In this document: positions 10,689 through 22,829 of the stretch, piece after piece | Position numbering within the stretch: the first letter of the stretch is position 1 | Layout: the number at the start of each line of letters is the position of its first letter | DNA from: Auriscalpium vulgare | Taxonomy: Eukaryota; Basidiomycota; Agaricomycetes; Russulales; Auriscalpiaceae | Direction of reading: 5' to 3' | Assembly: GCA_019915015.1 (NCBI GenBank) | Contig: JAHBBC010000022.1 | Span: 62,001-126,000, forward strand | DNA: 64,000 bases | Notes under the pieces: model-generated | The model's input: the letters and a program-made list of their open reading frames with translations, nothing else | Databases searched by the model: none | What the model was told of the DNA's origin: nothing | Made by a program: the position numbers and the translations under genes

Positions 10689-11000
10689 CTAGGAAGCATT
10701 CTTGAAGTGCTGCCTGGCAGCCTGAAGGGCGGCTTCGACCTCCTCCGCATTCGCATCCTTCTTAACCCAGACGATCGCCATGACGGCGTCGGTGCCGTTC
10801 TTGTCCCTCCAAAGTTTGATGGACGAAGGGATCTTGCCCTTGTTGGTTGCATTTTGAAGGTATGGAAGTCCGTCCCGTCCTTGTTGACGAGGGTGTCGTA
10901 ATCGTACCGAATCCCGTACTTCTCCTGATCACCGGACGTCTTAGGGTAGGCCGTCTTGCCACGGCTAGCAGAGGGGTTGGCGAACTGCTGCCATTTGTCA
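10689..11000 (-). pseudogene. Small conserved-looking protein, frame-disrupted
   Basis: Minus-strand reading gives WQQFANPSASRGKTAYPK ... KDGTDFHT. After a one-base slip near 10859 (GG run) it continues LQNATNKGKIPSSIKLW ... QAARQHFKNAS with a stop at 10689-10691. The two halves join naturally if one base is added. The amino-terminal part abuts the stop of the APH-like gene, so its start is missing or the two were once one transcript. Family not recognised. The surrounding lesions suggest either assembly errors or decay. Confidence 0.45.
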
Positions 11001-12666
11001 CATGTAATCCTTCTCGTCCATATCGTCCAAGAACCAATTCTCCTGAGTCTTGTCTCGGAGTTCTCCCTTCGGCAGTGCCATCAACACCTTCAGCTTCACC
11101 AGCTCGGCGAGGGACTTGGCCTTCCTGTAGTCGTCGCTAGGGACCCATGTCTCCGTCTCGAAACCAATCATGCCTCGGATGTTCCAGACGTTCTCGTCAG
11201 CCAGCTGCAGCCTCGCACTAAACGCCTTCGTCTGGCTCACATCGTCAGGCTCGAACTTGACGGGGCACGGAACGCCTGCCCCCACAAGCTTCCCCCACTC
11301 CTCAGTCGCCTCGATCAGCAGAGCCTTGAGGTCGTGGGTCTCAGCCTCCCAGGGAGCACCAGCTTGGTAGAAGAGGCGACGGATGAAGAGAGATGCCGAG
11401 TGCGATAGGGCGTCATGGTGGAGCTCGTTGAGCTCCTCCGTGGCCTTGGCGTAGTGGTAGTGGACGAGACGGGCGTGGTGGAGTCCAACGGCTTCCATCA
11501 GCTCGGATTCTTCCATCTCGTTCGCATCCGGCGGAAACGTCGGTGGAATGAGGTTCCGCGAGACCGGGTCATCGTAGTTCTGAAGTCGATCTGGTATACC
11601 GGCGAGGAGGAAGCGGGGCAGGATGGAAGCGTGTTGCCAGTCGATCAGGCTTACGATCCCCAGCTGGCCAGAGTCTGACGAGGTTGACACCATGACGTTG
11701 CTCGGCTGAAGATCAGGATGACGGATACAGAATGCTCGGAGGGATTGCTTGTTGGGAATGAGCGAAGAGGCCATGAGAAGGTAGCGTTGGAGATTCTTGA
11801 TGTGGTCCAGAGGCGACTGCTTCTCGTACTCGTACGCCTCCCTTCTCCCACGCTGAAACGGGAGCAGAGGTTGACCAAAACGTTCCAGGTACGCTATCTC
11901 CTTGTGTGCGGCTGCTGCGAGTGCTGCCTCTGCGTTTTCGTCTATATAACAACGTCAATAGTTCGCGGCATGACAACAGACACAGAGAGAGAAAGGGACT
12001 ACATTTTCCTCGATTTCACATCAGCTCCGATCTCCTCCCGTACCACATATGCAACCTGACATCTGGAACCGACGCAGAAGTGCTCGGCCCTTGAACGACA
12101 TCGGGATGCCTGTCTTCTCCCCTGCTACCTTTCCCAAGTCGTCGACGTAATACAAACTTCCACCACGGGAGGGGATCGACATGATTTGCGACTCGAGCTT
12201 AACAAGTCTGACGCAAGATGGATGCGAGATCCGCTTCCTTAGCTGCATCCACAGGTCGTGAGCTTCGTACCCTTCACAAACTCATGAAGATGTACTACGG
12301 TCTTCGCAGCGTTTCCGACGTGTAGGATGAGTACCTATCACCTTAGGGGACGGGCAGGTCATGGGGCACGGAGGAAGGCCGATCGTGGCAACCTTCACGG
12401 CAACGGCGTAGAACTTGGGCTCGCGTGACGGGGTACGGGATGCGAAGCGGATCATCTGGAACCCGTCGTGCATGTGATGATGAAGATGCGGTTGAAGCCT
12501 CCTCTCTTCATCTTCTCCTGGTGTCGACGTCCTGAAGCCGTCCTACCGACGACTGTGGCCGCAAAGCCGACGTAGCTCATCGTCGTCGAAGTCATGCTTG
12601 CGCTCCCTGCGAGACAAGTTCCTTGTTGATGCTGAGAGTTGGCGTGGCATTAGGGGTGGGAGACAT
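10998..12666 (-). pseudogene. APH/choline-kinase-like phosphotransferase, frame-disrupted
   Basis: Fungal aminoglycoside-phosphotransferase-fold kinase. From the minus strand in order: MSPTPNATPT, KHDFDDDELRRL, GGFNRIFIIT, PKFYAVAVKVATIGL, PSPKVIG, GGSLYYVDDLGKVAG, then (after an intron at about 11970) ENAEAALAAAAHKEIAYLER. Next comes a long intact exon with the catalytic loop IRHPDLQPSNVMVS and metal-binding IDWQHASI, ending DDMDEKDYM at 10998. The C-terminal 300 residues are open. The N-terminal half needs several single-base changes (near 12140 in a GGG run, near 12030 twice, and before 12480) to read through. Matches are to the large agaricomycete family of unknown substrate. It could be a live gene with assembly indels or a decaying copy. 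Confidence 0.7.
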
Positions 12667-14741
12667 AACGTAGCTAGAGAGGCACAGGTATATACAACTT
12701 CTCAGCCATGATCGGCTGAACTTGTATTCGACGAATTGTTTTCGAGAACTGGCATCGTCGACATGAACTATGTGGCAGTTGCAGAGAAGGGTCGTAGTGA
12801 GATGGAGGTTGACGAGGGAATGATAGACGTTCTATAACGCAGAGAGGAGAGAGTACTGCTGTGGAGGAGTCTCGTACGCGTTAGGAATCCTGCATGTAAA
12901 GCTGTGTTGTGTCGCGAGAGGAGAGAGGTTTGGAAGGTGTCGGTAATAGTATGGGTGCGGGTATATAAGGGATTATATGTGTTGGATTTTAGTATTTTAT
13001 TTGTACATATGCATAGAGTTTGGGAGGTGTGAAGGGGTGCGGACGCAGGAAGTGCAGCGGGGCAGAACGTCCGTCCTCTGGGATCAACGAACCGATCGCG
13101 GCCTGGACGCGTCCGCAACCGCATGCGGTAACCCCACTGTAAGGGGCTAGCGCGTCGGTCCTGCCCAGTGCTATTGCCTTCTTGCGTTCAATGTATTACT
13201 TCGCTCCTCCGACACCCTCTGTAGGCTGTATAAATCATGCATGTACATTCGCATTTATCCTGAATTGATGTTTGTGCCACTCGATCTTGCAAACTGGCTC
13301 CATCGACGGATTCGTGACCGCGTGACCCGACTGCCGACATCATGGCCGTCCGCCACTCGTCCGCTTGTCTCACCATACTCGGTGACATTGCCTTCACTCT
13401 CCCGCGGCCGGCACTCTGGTCGTCAACCGGGGGGGGCGGGGAGGGCGATGTGCATATCAATGTGGACTACATCGACTGTCTGCGCATGAGAAGGTCATCG
13501 CGTCTGGTCGGACGCTGCATTGCGCTAGTAACTGCGCCTTGACTGCGGCCGCGCGGCTCACTCAGTCTCGAGGCATCCTAATGGGCACAGGCGATTCGGA
13601 TACCGGCTGCGCCGCCTCGCGTGCCGGTGAACGGCACGGCACGGACAAGCGGGGCGGGTTCAGTCTCAAGGGCTTCAGGCCCTCATGAGCTCGCCTACCG
13701 GTGTGGACAAGGAAAACATGAGGGGCGACGGAAGATAGCGCGACGCGCTGAGCGAGGCGACGCGTTAACGGCGTGATGACAACAGAATCACGTGTCACGC
13801 GTCGAGCGCGGCCTGTAGGTAATTAATATAGCCAGCAATGAGGTGGCGCGTTCAAGGAGGCACTCAGGCTGTGCCAATGAGACGATAGCATTACTCAGAT
13901 CGAGTGCATTGGGTGTTGCCTATAATGCTAGTGGACGGGTACAGAGGCTGCTGGCGGTAACGGTGGGAACTCATATTGCTGCTCTCGACGACACCTATTT
14001 ATTCAACCCGCACAGTTGGGTTTCAACCCAAGGCGGGCCGCGGGCTCGCGACCCGCCGCGATCGATCGTCCCAGAGACGCAATGCTCTCAGTCGGGGCAG
14101 TATTCGAGAGGAGGTCAGGAGCACGACTGCGGCGTCCGTTTCTGCGTAGCCGCCGGAGGCGGCACACCATCGGCTGGCGCTGGTGGGGCGGCGCCGCTGA
14201 TGCCTCGAGCTCTGCGGGACAAATGAGATACACATAGTAGATAGAAGAATTAAGAATACATACTGGGCCTTCTCGTGGCAGCAACAGAGAGCGTCGTATG
14301 CTTTGGACGGCCGTGTCGTACCTGCTTGAACTTCTTCGACGTGGGTCGACGGACTGTCGACGGCCCGCGGCGGGACAGGGCGGGACCCCGAGAACTACTC
14401 GACGGCCAATGACATGATTGATGCGTGTTCGTCGTCGAGAGTGAACGTAGAGAACATCGGGGCGGGGCAGCAACGGCGAGGAAGTACTGGAAGAGATTCA
14501 GATGAACTGTGGCCTGCTTGTACTCTCTGAACAGTTCCGGCCACACGAGAATGTCATTGATTTATTATATTTTATTATTGAGGACCGGCCGTCGGCGGCG
14601 CGGCGGAGGTTATGTAAGTACCTGCCTTTTTGGGTACAGCTGGTTGACCCGCGAAAAGACAATAGCTGCGAGCACCAGTGCAGTCAAGCTCACGTCGGCG
14701 TCGACGTACTGTACATATTTTTCTTCCACATTTTGCGCGTC
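12667..14741. other. Intergenic region, no gene supported
   Basis: No recognisable protein, tRNA or repeat was seen over about 2 kb. Short minus-strand frames at 12768-13124 and 14250-14813 are discussed among the rejected items. Parts (13.5-14.2 kb) are very GC-rich. Confidence 0.5.
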
Positions 14742-15533
14742 ATGCTGCTTCCTCCAATATTCTATCACTATTTTACCACCCCATTGCCGTATCTGCGCAC
14801 TCTGAAGTTGCAAGAGTCAATCCACTCTCTCCAGCTGAGCTTACGCCGGACCTCTGGATCCCACAAAGATGTCTTGTTGCTCCTCGAGCACCGTCCTGTC
14901 TACACTAGTGGCCGTCGACAAACCGAGGACGAAGTCGCCGACGACTTAACCCGCCTCACCAACATCGGCGCCGATTTCGTGCTGACGCAGCGTGGCGGCC
15001 AGCTCACATACCACGGGCCAGGCCAAATCGTGGGCTACCCCCTCATCGACCTCTCGCGCACCTCACCGGCGATGGGCATCCGGGATTACATCGCGCGCAT
15101 GCAGACCCTCATCGAGCTGCACCTTTCCGAAGGGCATGGCATCGAACACGTCCCCACGGACCACACTGGCGTGTTCCTCGACCCCGTGACGAAAATTGGC
15201 AGCATCGGCGTGCAGGTCCGCCATCGCCTCACGTCGCACGGATTTGCCTTCAATGTGACCCGGGAACCGCGTGCGTGGTTCGACGAGATTGTTGCGTGCG
15301 GGCTGGAGGATGTGCGGGCGGGGTCGATTGAGAGCGCGACAAAGAAGACGCAGAGCGTGCGCGCGGAGATCCCGGGGCTGGTTGAGAGGTTTGGGAGGTT
15401 GTATGGGCGCGAGATGCAGAAGTTGGATGTGGGGGAGGAAGGGGAGCTGAGTGAGATGATAGCCGCTGTTGAAGAGGATGCGAAACATGCTGGTGAGTGG
15501 CTGAAGGCGCCTCTGCCAACTTCACATCGATAG
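14742..15533 (+). CDS. LIP2: Lipoyl(octanoyl) transferase, mitochondrial, 263 residues
   Basis: Moves octanoyl from acyl carrier protein to target lipoyl-domain lysines, the first step of lipoate synthesis in mitochondria. Single exon. The LipB signature RGGQLTYHGPGQ is at residues 84-95, KIGSIGVQVR at 151-160 supplies the conserved Lys151, SHGFAFNV follows, and the catalytic Cys is C186 in IVACGLED. The start at 14742 (MLLPPIFYHYF) was preferred to the upstream ATG at 14502 because the extra 80 residues are low in family resemblance. The N-terminus has few acidic residues, compatible with a targeting peptide. Confidence 0.93.
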   Translation: MLLPPIFYHYFTTPLPYLRTLKLQESIHSLQLSLRRTSGSHKDVLLLLEHRPVYTSGRRQTEDEVADDLTRLTNIGADFVLTQRGGQLTYHGPGQIVGYPLIDLSRTSPAMGIRDYIARMQTLIELHLSEGHGIEHVPTDHTGVFLDPVTKIGSIGVQVRHRLTSHGFAFNVTREPRAWFDEIVACGLEDVRAGSIESATKKTQSVRAEIPGLVERFGRLYGREMQKLDVGEEGELSEMIAAVEEDAKHAGEWLKAPLPTSHR

Positions 15534-16102
15534 CCCGGTAAGTTCGACAACTTGCGCACTCTTTCATCGAAGCTCATTTGCTTTTCTCATCAGTGCGTGT
15601 AGATCTGTCGATGCGTTGATATCCAATACTCGCAACTCATTATATCCCACCCGAGGAACCGTTATCGACAAACGACGAGCAGCCACCGGACGTTAATTTT
15701 CGACGTTTCCGTAAGCTTTGGGTCATATACTTGAACAAGAACGTCCGGGCATGCATGCGCAGCGGCGTCTATGTATGTATGGAGGTTGGAACTCAGACAA
15801 CGCTCCGCACTCGCTATCAAACCATCTACCTCTCTCTCACTGCAGCATTACGCTCGCTCAGATATCTGGTGCGTCTCTCGCCCGCATCACTGTGGCGTGT
15901 CGCTGAATCAGGGGCTAGATCGTGTCGACCAAACGGCGTTTCAATCGGTCCGCTGCAGTCTGCCCGGTGACCGAGAGTCCTGCTTGATTCTACTGCATGG
16001 TGCGCGTTGCTACTGGCATGTTCGTTTTATAGTCTCAAACATCCACAGTCATAGTGTTCTCACGCCGACCCACACGTTCCTCCAACCCCCCACATCTGAA
16101 TC
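15534..16102. other. Intergenic, LIP2 3' end to MYND gene promoter
   Basis: No gene seen. Contains the presumptive promoter and 5' leader of the MYND gene. Confidence 0.5.
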
Positions 16103-17256
16103 ATGTCAACGAATCACGCCTGCGGTAGCCCCCATTGTGATAAAGACGGCGTGAAGAGATGCTCCGGCTGTGCCAAAGTCTGGTACTGCGGGCAGGATTG
16201 TCAACGGTGGGATTGGGTGGCGCATATATTCCACTGCAACCCAGGGCGCCCAATCACTACCGCCGATCACCTTGCCCTCGCCGTCGACCGAAATCTTCTC
16301 CCAGAGGACGAGCAAACTTGCGCCGACTACGGCTTCAACCGCGCATTCACCCCGCAGAATCGAAGCATGCTCCTCGGCTTGTACATCGGTTTGATCGAGC
16401 GTATGGGGACCAAGCCGAAGACAGTCCACAGATGGAGAGTCCAAGGAACGTTGATCAAAGAGATCAAAGCCGCCTTTTCCAAGCTCCCGGAGGGCGCACG
16501 AGGCGGTTACTACCCGTGGTTTCTTGAACACCAGTACGTCCTGGATCAATCCAAGGCACCTCCGGCATCTCCGCAGGAGCTCGCCGACGCGGCCGTCAAG
16601 CGAGCTTGGGTATTCACTGGCGGTTCGTCCGCAGCATCTATGGCGGAGATTCTTGAGGCCGAACATAGCAAGGGCGAGGATCGTTTATCCTGCTACCAGC
16701 TGTACACAGGCTTGCTCTCCGGATGGCACCCGTCGCCCTTGACGAGTCTCTGGGTGCCATTCGGCTTCTGCATCACCAAGACAGCGGAAGAGGAAATGCA
16801 CCTCGGTATACGCTACAGGAACCTCATCGACAGCTGCACCTTCGACGAGTTTTGCACTGCCTACGAATCAGGCTCCCTTCCCACCCTCTTCCGGTCAAAG
16901 GACCAACCCCTTCCCGATCAGCGGGTCATTGACCTCCTGTCAAATCACATTAGCCATCCATCTGTCTGGGATCTCAAGCAATTCATCTTGCAAGTCGAGC
17001 AAAACCCCAACCTCCGTCCGCCTCGATCTGTTTCATGCGACTATGGCTTCATGAACTGCACATCGAGCGTGCAGACGCAAGACCTTATCAACGCATACCA
17101 GTGCTACTTCGAGCACGCGAAATCAGACCCCGTGGAGCTACACCAAGCTGCGATCAAGGGGAACTGGCGCAGTATGTCGGCTCTTTCGTCGTGTTGAAGC
17201 CACGGAAGAAATTTGTAGCGCTCATGAAGAATCCGTATCCCCTTCGTGAATATTGA
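16103..17256 (+). CDS. MYND zinc-finger protein, 384 residues if one missing G is restored
   Basis: The MYND finger is at the extreme N-terminus with ligands C7, C12, C20, C23, C29, C33, H41 and C45 (CSGCAKVWYCGQDCQ core). It usually binds proline-rich protein partners. The remaining 330 residues are an uncharacterised agaricomycete domain. As sequenced, the frame leaves the expected path after AAIKG and stops at 17195-17197. Adding one G to the GGGG at 17158-17161 gives ELAQYVGSFVVLKPRKK and MKNPYPLREY to a TGA at 17254-17256, which matches the usual C-terminus of this family (PYPL). I therefore annotate to 17256. Single exon. Confidence 0.85.
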
Positions 17257-18743
17257 GGTATGTCTTTTGTTTTGCCGTAATCCGCTTTTCTGAGTCTCAA
17301 TGCTTGATAGTTAGGACCAGCTCGCAATGATGCTCGCTTTTCCTGCCTCCGCAGCTATCGCATCATTGCTATTCGCCTCCTCGCGAATCCTCCCTTCCAT
17401 GATCTTACCATCGTGCTTCGGACGTCATGGGGTTCGGTTTCTTTGTACAGGCTGGATGACTCAATTTCCATGGAGCCATCGTTTCATTGTCTGCCGTGAC
17501 CTCCTCTGCGATACATTCTCTCATTCAAATTGCGAGTGGTCGCTTGGCAGTGATATCCGCCGTCTCGGTGCGTTCTACCTCTTCATTACGTCGACGCTGG
17601 CAGCGCACTGCATGCTTCCTGTTTCCAAACCGGAGTGTCTTTTCCCCCGGCAGCATTTCCGTCCTTCGCAGATCGACATAAGCAGGAATTACTTCTTTGC
17701 TCATTCTCATTGGCTCCGCTAGTCCACCTTCACCGACTCCTTCGAGACGTGTACGGCATGTGCCTCCTTTTGCTTGTTCCGACATTCCCTCGCGGCCTTG
17801 TATGTTTTGTGGGCGTGGGATTGACCATACAGTCTGCATTGACTGCTCGCCGCTACCAGTCTCCAATGCAGAAAGCGGCTTTTGCTTGATGGTCTCGGTG
17901 CATAATCTTTTGTATTATCGACAGGCGCTGTCCTTCGATCAGAAGTTACGAAGGTCGGCGGATCCCCACTAGGAGTTGTCTTCGATCATGCCATGTACGT
18001 TCATGATCGTTGTTTGTTCTCAGGCTTATCTACCGCCAAGGTCGTGACAGCTCGTGTGCCCGCGTCTCACGACATGACGCTGACCTCGCTGAATACGCTG
18101 CGAGCCAGGTGGTGACGCTGTTATTCACTCCCGTCAGGCGTAGACATGCTCGTCTCAGCTGCGGTGCGACAATACTCTTGCTCACAACTCATCGCTCGCG
18201 TTTTAAGACTGCTTCCTTCATGCAGAGGAAGCTAAGAATAGCTTGAATCTGGCTCGAAAACATATAATTGGGATCTCTCGATCTCGATGGTCGTCGGTCT
18301 CGTCGGTCTCCGTCCCTCCTACGCTTCATCGTAGTTCATCGTCCGCCCGGATCAAAAGACGAGTAGGGAAACTGTAGGTGGATGCAGAAGCCCAAAACAC
18401 ACACGGTGCGCCTTCAGATCCTGCTTGCGTTGCACGTTGCTCACACCCAGCGAAGGCCATTTTTCCCTCAGATACATCTGCCAATTTTAGTCTGGACGCT
18501 CCCGCCCCCCTCCTGCCGCTGCCGGCTGCACAGTCAGAGAAGGTATTTTGAGAACCTGACCATGCGAAAGACAAAGCGATCGTGTGGCATGCGCATGGCC
18601 ATAACGCGTGCAGTGCTCTTATCTACCTAGGGCCTCATTTTGGTTCTTCTTGGGATAGGTCCGAAGCTGGGCAACGAGCTATAAAACGTGTCGAGGAAGG
18701 CTGCAACAACCCCAAGCCCTGCACAGGTCGATCTCAGTCTACC
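17257..18743. other. Intergenic region, no gene supported
   Basis: About 1.5 kb upstream of sedolisin 1. Short frames are open but show no domain. A small Cys-rich peptide near 17800-17850 (CMFCGRG ... CIDC) was noted without support from flanking exons. Confidence 0.45.
18680..18686 (+). promoter_or_regulatory. TATA box of sedolisin 1
   Basis: TATAAAA 58 bp before the ATG at 18744. The paralogue has TATATA at the equivalent place (31872-31877, 61 bp before its ATG). Confidence 0.6.
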
Positions 18744-20819
18744 ATGGTCAAGGCCGCCCTCATCCTCGCATCGTTGCTCTCGCTCGCATGTGCCAAGCCA
18801 CACAGCGCCCGCGACCTGCGTCTGCACGAGCGTCGCGACGACGTGCCGGACGGCTTCACGAGCAAGGGCCCTGCTCCTGATGACAGCGTTCTGAATCTGC
18901 GTATCGCGCTGAAGCAGACGGACATCACTGGGCTGCAGGATGCGCTCCTCGACGTCAGCACGCCGAGCAGCGCCAACTACGGACAGCATCTGTCTCTGGA
19001 GGAGGTAAGCTGCTGTTCTCATAAGCTGTACACGCCGCTCACTGTGTCTCCCACAGGTGAACCAATTTGTCGTTCCGAAGCCGGAGACCATCACGGCCGT
19101 CAATGCGTGGCTATCCGCGAATGATCTGACGGCGACGGCTCTCTCTCCCGCCGGCGACTGGCTTGGTTTCCAGACTACCGTGTCCCATGCCAACGAGCTG
19201 TTCGACACCCAGTTCACCACCTTCGTCCACGATGCCACGGGCACCGAGACTATCCGGACCCTGGCGTACTCTATCCCTGCTTCGTTGCAGGACCATCTTG
19301 ACCTAGTCCATCCGACGATCACGTAAATATACCTTCGATCCTGACATCTCAAGAGAGCTAACAGCTTGTTTTATCTCAGATTCCCGGCTCCTCAAAACGC
19401 GGTCATCTCAACCCCCCTGAAATTCAAGCCTATTTCTACGGGAAACCTGACCGCCGATGCTGCGCCCACCTCGTGCAACACGGCATTCACCCCGACCTGC
19501 CTACAGGAGCTCTATGGCATTCCCACGACTCTCGCTACGCAATCATCCAACAAGCTTGCTGTATCGGGCTTCATTGACCAGTTCGCCAATTCAGCTGACC
19601 TGAAGGTCAGTTTCAAGGAAGGGCTATTTGACGACACTGGCTGACATTACTCCTACCAGAGCTTCCTGACCACGAACCGAAAAGACCTCTCCTCCTCGAC
19701 CACTTTCACGCTGCAGACATTGGATGGTGGATCAAACTCACAGACCCTCCGCCAGGCAGGCGTTGAGGCTGTGCGTCTTACCTTCCACTCAATCGTTGCA
19801 TAGTTGCCAACTCAGACTTATAGGATCTCGATATTCAATACACCGTCGGAGTCGCGTCAGGCGTCCCAGTCACATTCATCTCCGTCGGGGACAATTTCCA
19901 AGATGGCGCGCTGGAGGGCTTTTTGGACATCATCAACTTCTTGCTCGCCGAGAGCGCTCCCCCCAAGTCCTGACGACCAGCTACGGCCAAAACGAGAACA
20001 CAATCTCCCGTGCTTTAGCCAAGTGAGCTCTCCCCATCTCTCCGCCGTCAGTCACTAACGTGGATCCAGCACGCTCTGCAACGCCTATGCACAGCTTGGC
20101 GCTCGCGGCACGTCCATCCTTTTCGCATCCGGTGACGGAGGTGTCTCGGGTTCGCAGAGCGCTAGCTGCTCGGCCTTTGTGCCGACCTTCCCGTCTGGCT
20201 GCCCCTTGTACGTTCTCTTTCTCTCACCAAAACGGCCGAACAGCTGACAGGGAAAATATGACAGCATGACCTCCGTCGGCGCGACGCAGAACGTCGCCGA
20301 GACCGCGGCATCCTTCTCCTCCGGCGGCTTCTCCAACTACTTCGGCACGCCGTCGTACCAGACCACCGCCAAGGCCGCCTTCCTCACGAAGCTCGGCAGC
20401 ACGAACTCTGGCAAGTTCAACACGTCGGGCCGCGGCTTCCCTGACGTCGCCGCCATCGGCGTGGACGTCAAGATCGTGAACGCGGGCTCGTCGGGCACGG
20501 TCGACGGCACGAGCTGTGCGAGCCCAATATTCGCCAGCGTCGTCTCGCTGCTGAACGACCGGCTCATCGCCGCGGGCCAGCCCGTGCTGGGCTTCCTCAA
20601 CCCGTTCTTGTACTCTACCGGTGCAAGCGCGCTGAACGACATCACCTCCGGTGACAACCCTGGTTGCAACACCAACGGCTTCACGGCCACGGCTGGCTGG
20701 GATCCCGTAAGTCTCCGGCCATGCCAGGCGTGTGATATTCTTGTGCTGAGCTTTACCCACAGGTGACCGGCCTCGGGACGCCGAACTTCGCAAAGCTGCT
20801 TACTGCTGTTGGCTTGTGA
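18744..20819 (+). CDS. Sedolisin (S53) tripeptidyl-peptidase 1, secreted; one-base gap in exon 5
   Basis: Acidic serine peptidase secreted to digest protein. Signal peptide MVKAALILASLLSLACA is followed by a pro-domain (DVPDGFTSKG ... DLVHPTIT). The catalytic Glu/Asp pair lies in VEADLDIQY (E-x3-D), the oxyanion Asp in FASGDGGVSG, the Ser in DGTSCASP, and the calcium site in ALNDITSGDNPGC with GWDPVTGLGTPNF. Eight exons: 18744-19004, 19057-19322, 19380-19605, 19660-19770, 19824-20022, 20070-20207, 20265-20706 and 20763-20819. Exon 5 is 199 nt versus 200 in the paralogue at 31938, and its frame meets TGA at 19971. One more C in the C6 run at 19959-19964 restores PPQVLTTSYG, identical to the paralogue. 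All other exons are intact. Confidence 0.92.
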
Positions 20820-20906
20820 TCCTCTGTGGGACATGTACTTTTGGGTTTAATTTGATGCCGGGTACTACTACTAGGGAAACGAATTGATGATGAATGTATA
20901 ACACTG

Positions 20907-20947
20907 AGAACGATTGTCTTCTGTGCGAAGGTCAGCCACGGAGACTA
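20907..20947 (+). repeat. 41-bp dispersed repeat, copy 2
   Basis: 38 of 41 positions match 10297-10337. Lies about 90 bp downstream of the sedolisin 1 stop. Confidence 0.6.
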
Positions 20948-21223
20948 GATGAATGTTCAAATTTGCTTCACGTACGAGCATGGTGGAATTAGTGTAATGC
21001 CCGAACGCCAAGCTGAATGCTGATTCGCGGACAGCTATCGCCGCGTTACGCCGTACTAGGTATCGCGGTCTGCGTAGGACCCGGGTCAAGTGTAAAAAGA
21101 AAGCAGCATAGGCATTGCGATCGTGATATACACACAGGTTATAGATACAGTGCATGAAAGAATTAAAGACAACAAAACAGATATACAAAGCCACTCTGGC
21201 TACATGCGTTCGGGGTTCGGGCT

Positions 21224-22829
21224 CTAGTATCCCCGCGCGCCCGTCCTCTGCGCCACGAGCTGCCCGTACGCGCTGCCGCCGTACCGCAGCGCGCCGGCAT
21301 TGCCGAACGTATCGACACCGTCGCCGGCCCCAGTCCTGCTGGCGTACAGGCGCGCAAGGTCGCTTTTGCTGGTGTCGTTGCTGGCAAAGTTGGAGAAGCT
21401 CGGCCGGCCGGTGAGGTTGGGCTGCGAGACAGGTGTGGGCGGCGGGAGCGACGACGCATATGAGGATGCGGTCGACGACCGGTGGAGTGCGGGCGTGGAT
21501 GCGGAGGTATACTGATGTGAGAGGGAGACAGAAGATGCGGTGGGTGAATAGATGGAAGACGACGTAGAGAGTGCGGGAGAGGCCGGAGCGAAAGGGTTGT
21601 TCGAGCTGCAGAGCGGCGCATGGGTAACACGTAAGTTGACTGTAGAAGAAGGACGTACCCATGAGACATCGCAGTCGGCTGGGGTCGATGTATTGCGCCG
21701 TCGGCTGCATCTGCAGCGCGTACTGTGAGGCATACTGTTGTGCCTCGGCCTGCTGACGCGCGTACTGCGCCTTCAACCGAAATACGTCAGTAGCGCACAC
21801 AGTGGGCGGAAGGACGACAAACGCACCTGTACCATGGCGTCATACTGCGCCTGTTGCTGGTAGGGATCGAACGCCGTGTACTGTGCGGCGACGGATGTGT
21901 ACTGTGGTTGGAGGTACGATGGCTGCGAATAGGACGTGTACTGTGTAGGTACTTGGGTGTACTGGGTTGGATTTGCGGCTCCGACTGGGCGATGGTGAGG
22001 TCGATGAGGTCGCTGGCGGAAAGTTGAGGTCAGCAAGCGAATGAGGTACATCGATACGTGTACACACTTCTTCTGGTCATCAAACACGCCTTCCTTCGCC
22101 TGTTCGGCGAGGATGCGCTTACGTTCCTCTTCGGCTTTAGCGCTCAGCTCCTTTGCGCGCTGCAGCTCGCGCTCCTCCGTCGAGAGCTGCTTCGGCTTCG
22201 GCTTGGCCTTCGGGCGCTCTTCCTCTTCGTCCTCCTCGTCGACCGTGCTCACGCGGCCCTGCATGCGGTCACGCATTCGCTGACGCTGCTTGCGCGCGGC
22301 TGCGAGTCGGCGCTCATCAAGGAGGAGCCGCGACACCTCGCGGGCGCGGGCGCGCACGTCCGCGCCGACGTCGCGGTCGTTCTCGTCTATGTGTTGGAAT
22401 TCGTTGAGGGTCTTGATGATGTAGATGTTCTGGCGGAAGTACGAGGCGAAGGCAGGCGCGCCGCTGTGCAGGAGGTAGTCGATGACGGAGAGGGACTGTG
22501 CGCTGGGTGAGCACAGCTGTGCTGCCGAGGCCAGCGCGAACGCACCTTGTAGACATGCCGCCAGTACTTGCCCTTGTCATTAAGACGCTTCTCAAGCTGT
22601 TCGATGATGTCAGGAAGGTCGGTGCTGTTGGCCCGAAGCGTGAGTAGCGGAAGGAGGGGCAATGGGAAACGGCCACGCACGGGTTGTACGACATCACGGC
22701 AATGTCGTGCATCTGGAGCCCACTCGGGGGAAGGGACTCATTGCTGGTCGCGGAGCGGACTTTGGAGGCGGCCTCGGAGTAGCCATGCGTGACGTTCTTC
22801 AGACCACGGAGCGCACCCTTGACCGACAT
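21224..22829 (-). CDS. Epsin-like ENTH-domain endocytic adaptor; two one-base gaps
   Basis: Clathrin adaptor binding PtdIns(4,5)P2 at the plasma membrane. Start MSVKGALRGLKNVTHGYSEA at 22829. The ENTH domain follows across introns near 22690-22636 and 22545-22495 (MSYNP/TDLPDIIEQLEKR, KGKYWRHVYK/SLSVIDYLLHSG, FQHIDENDRDVG). Next is a charged helical region (STEERELQRAKELSAKAEEE) with a clathrin-box-like DLIDL, a Gln/Tyr-rich segment (PTQYTQVPTQY), and an NPF motif (SNNPFAPAS, binds EH domains). The end is AQRTGARGY at 21224. The natural frame is lost at two runs, GGG at 21987-21989 and GGGG at 21681-21684 (plus strand). One extra base at each joins DLIDLTIAPVGAANPTQY and DPQPTAMSHG to SNNPF. 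Assembly error is likelier than decay. Confidence 0.88.

Noticed and set aside
12768..13124. Minus-strand frame of 118 codons
   Set aside because: Thr/Ser/Arg-rich with no domain, and lies in a region without other coding signs.
14610..14813. Minus-strand frame with a membrane-span-like segment (SLTALVLAAIVFSRVNQLY)
   Set aside because: It overlaps the LIP2 start on the opposite strand, and the only plausible downstream splice leads to several equally poor continuations at 14250-14546. No family recognised.
17790..17900. CxxC-containing peptide (CMFCGRG ... CIDC) suggesting a zinc-binding fragment
   Set aside because: Isolated, with no flanking exons or start that extend it.
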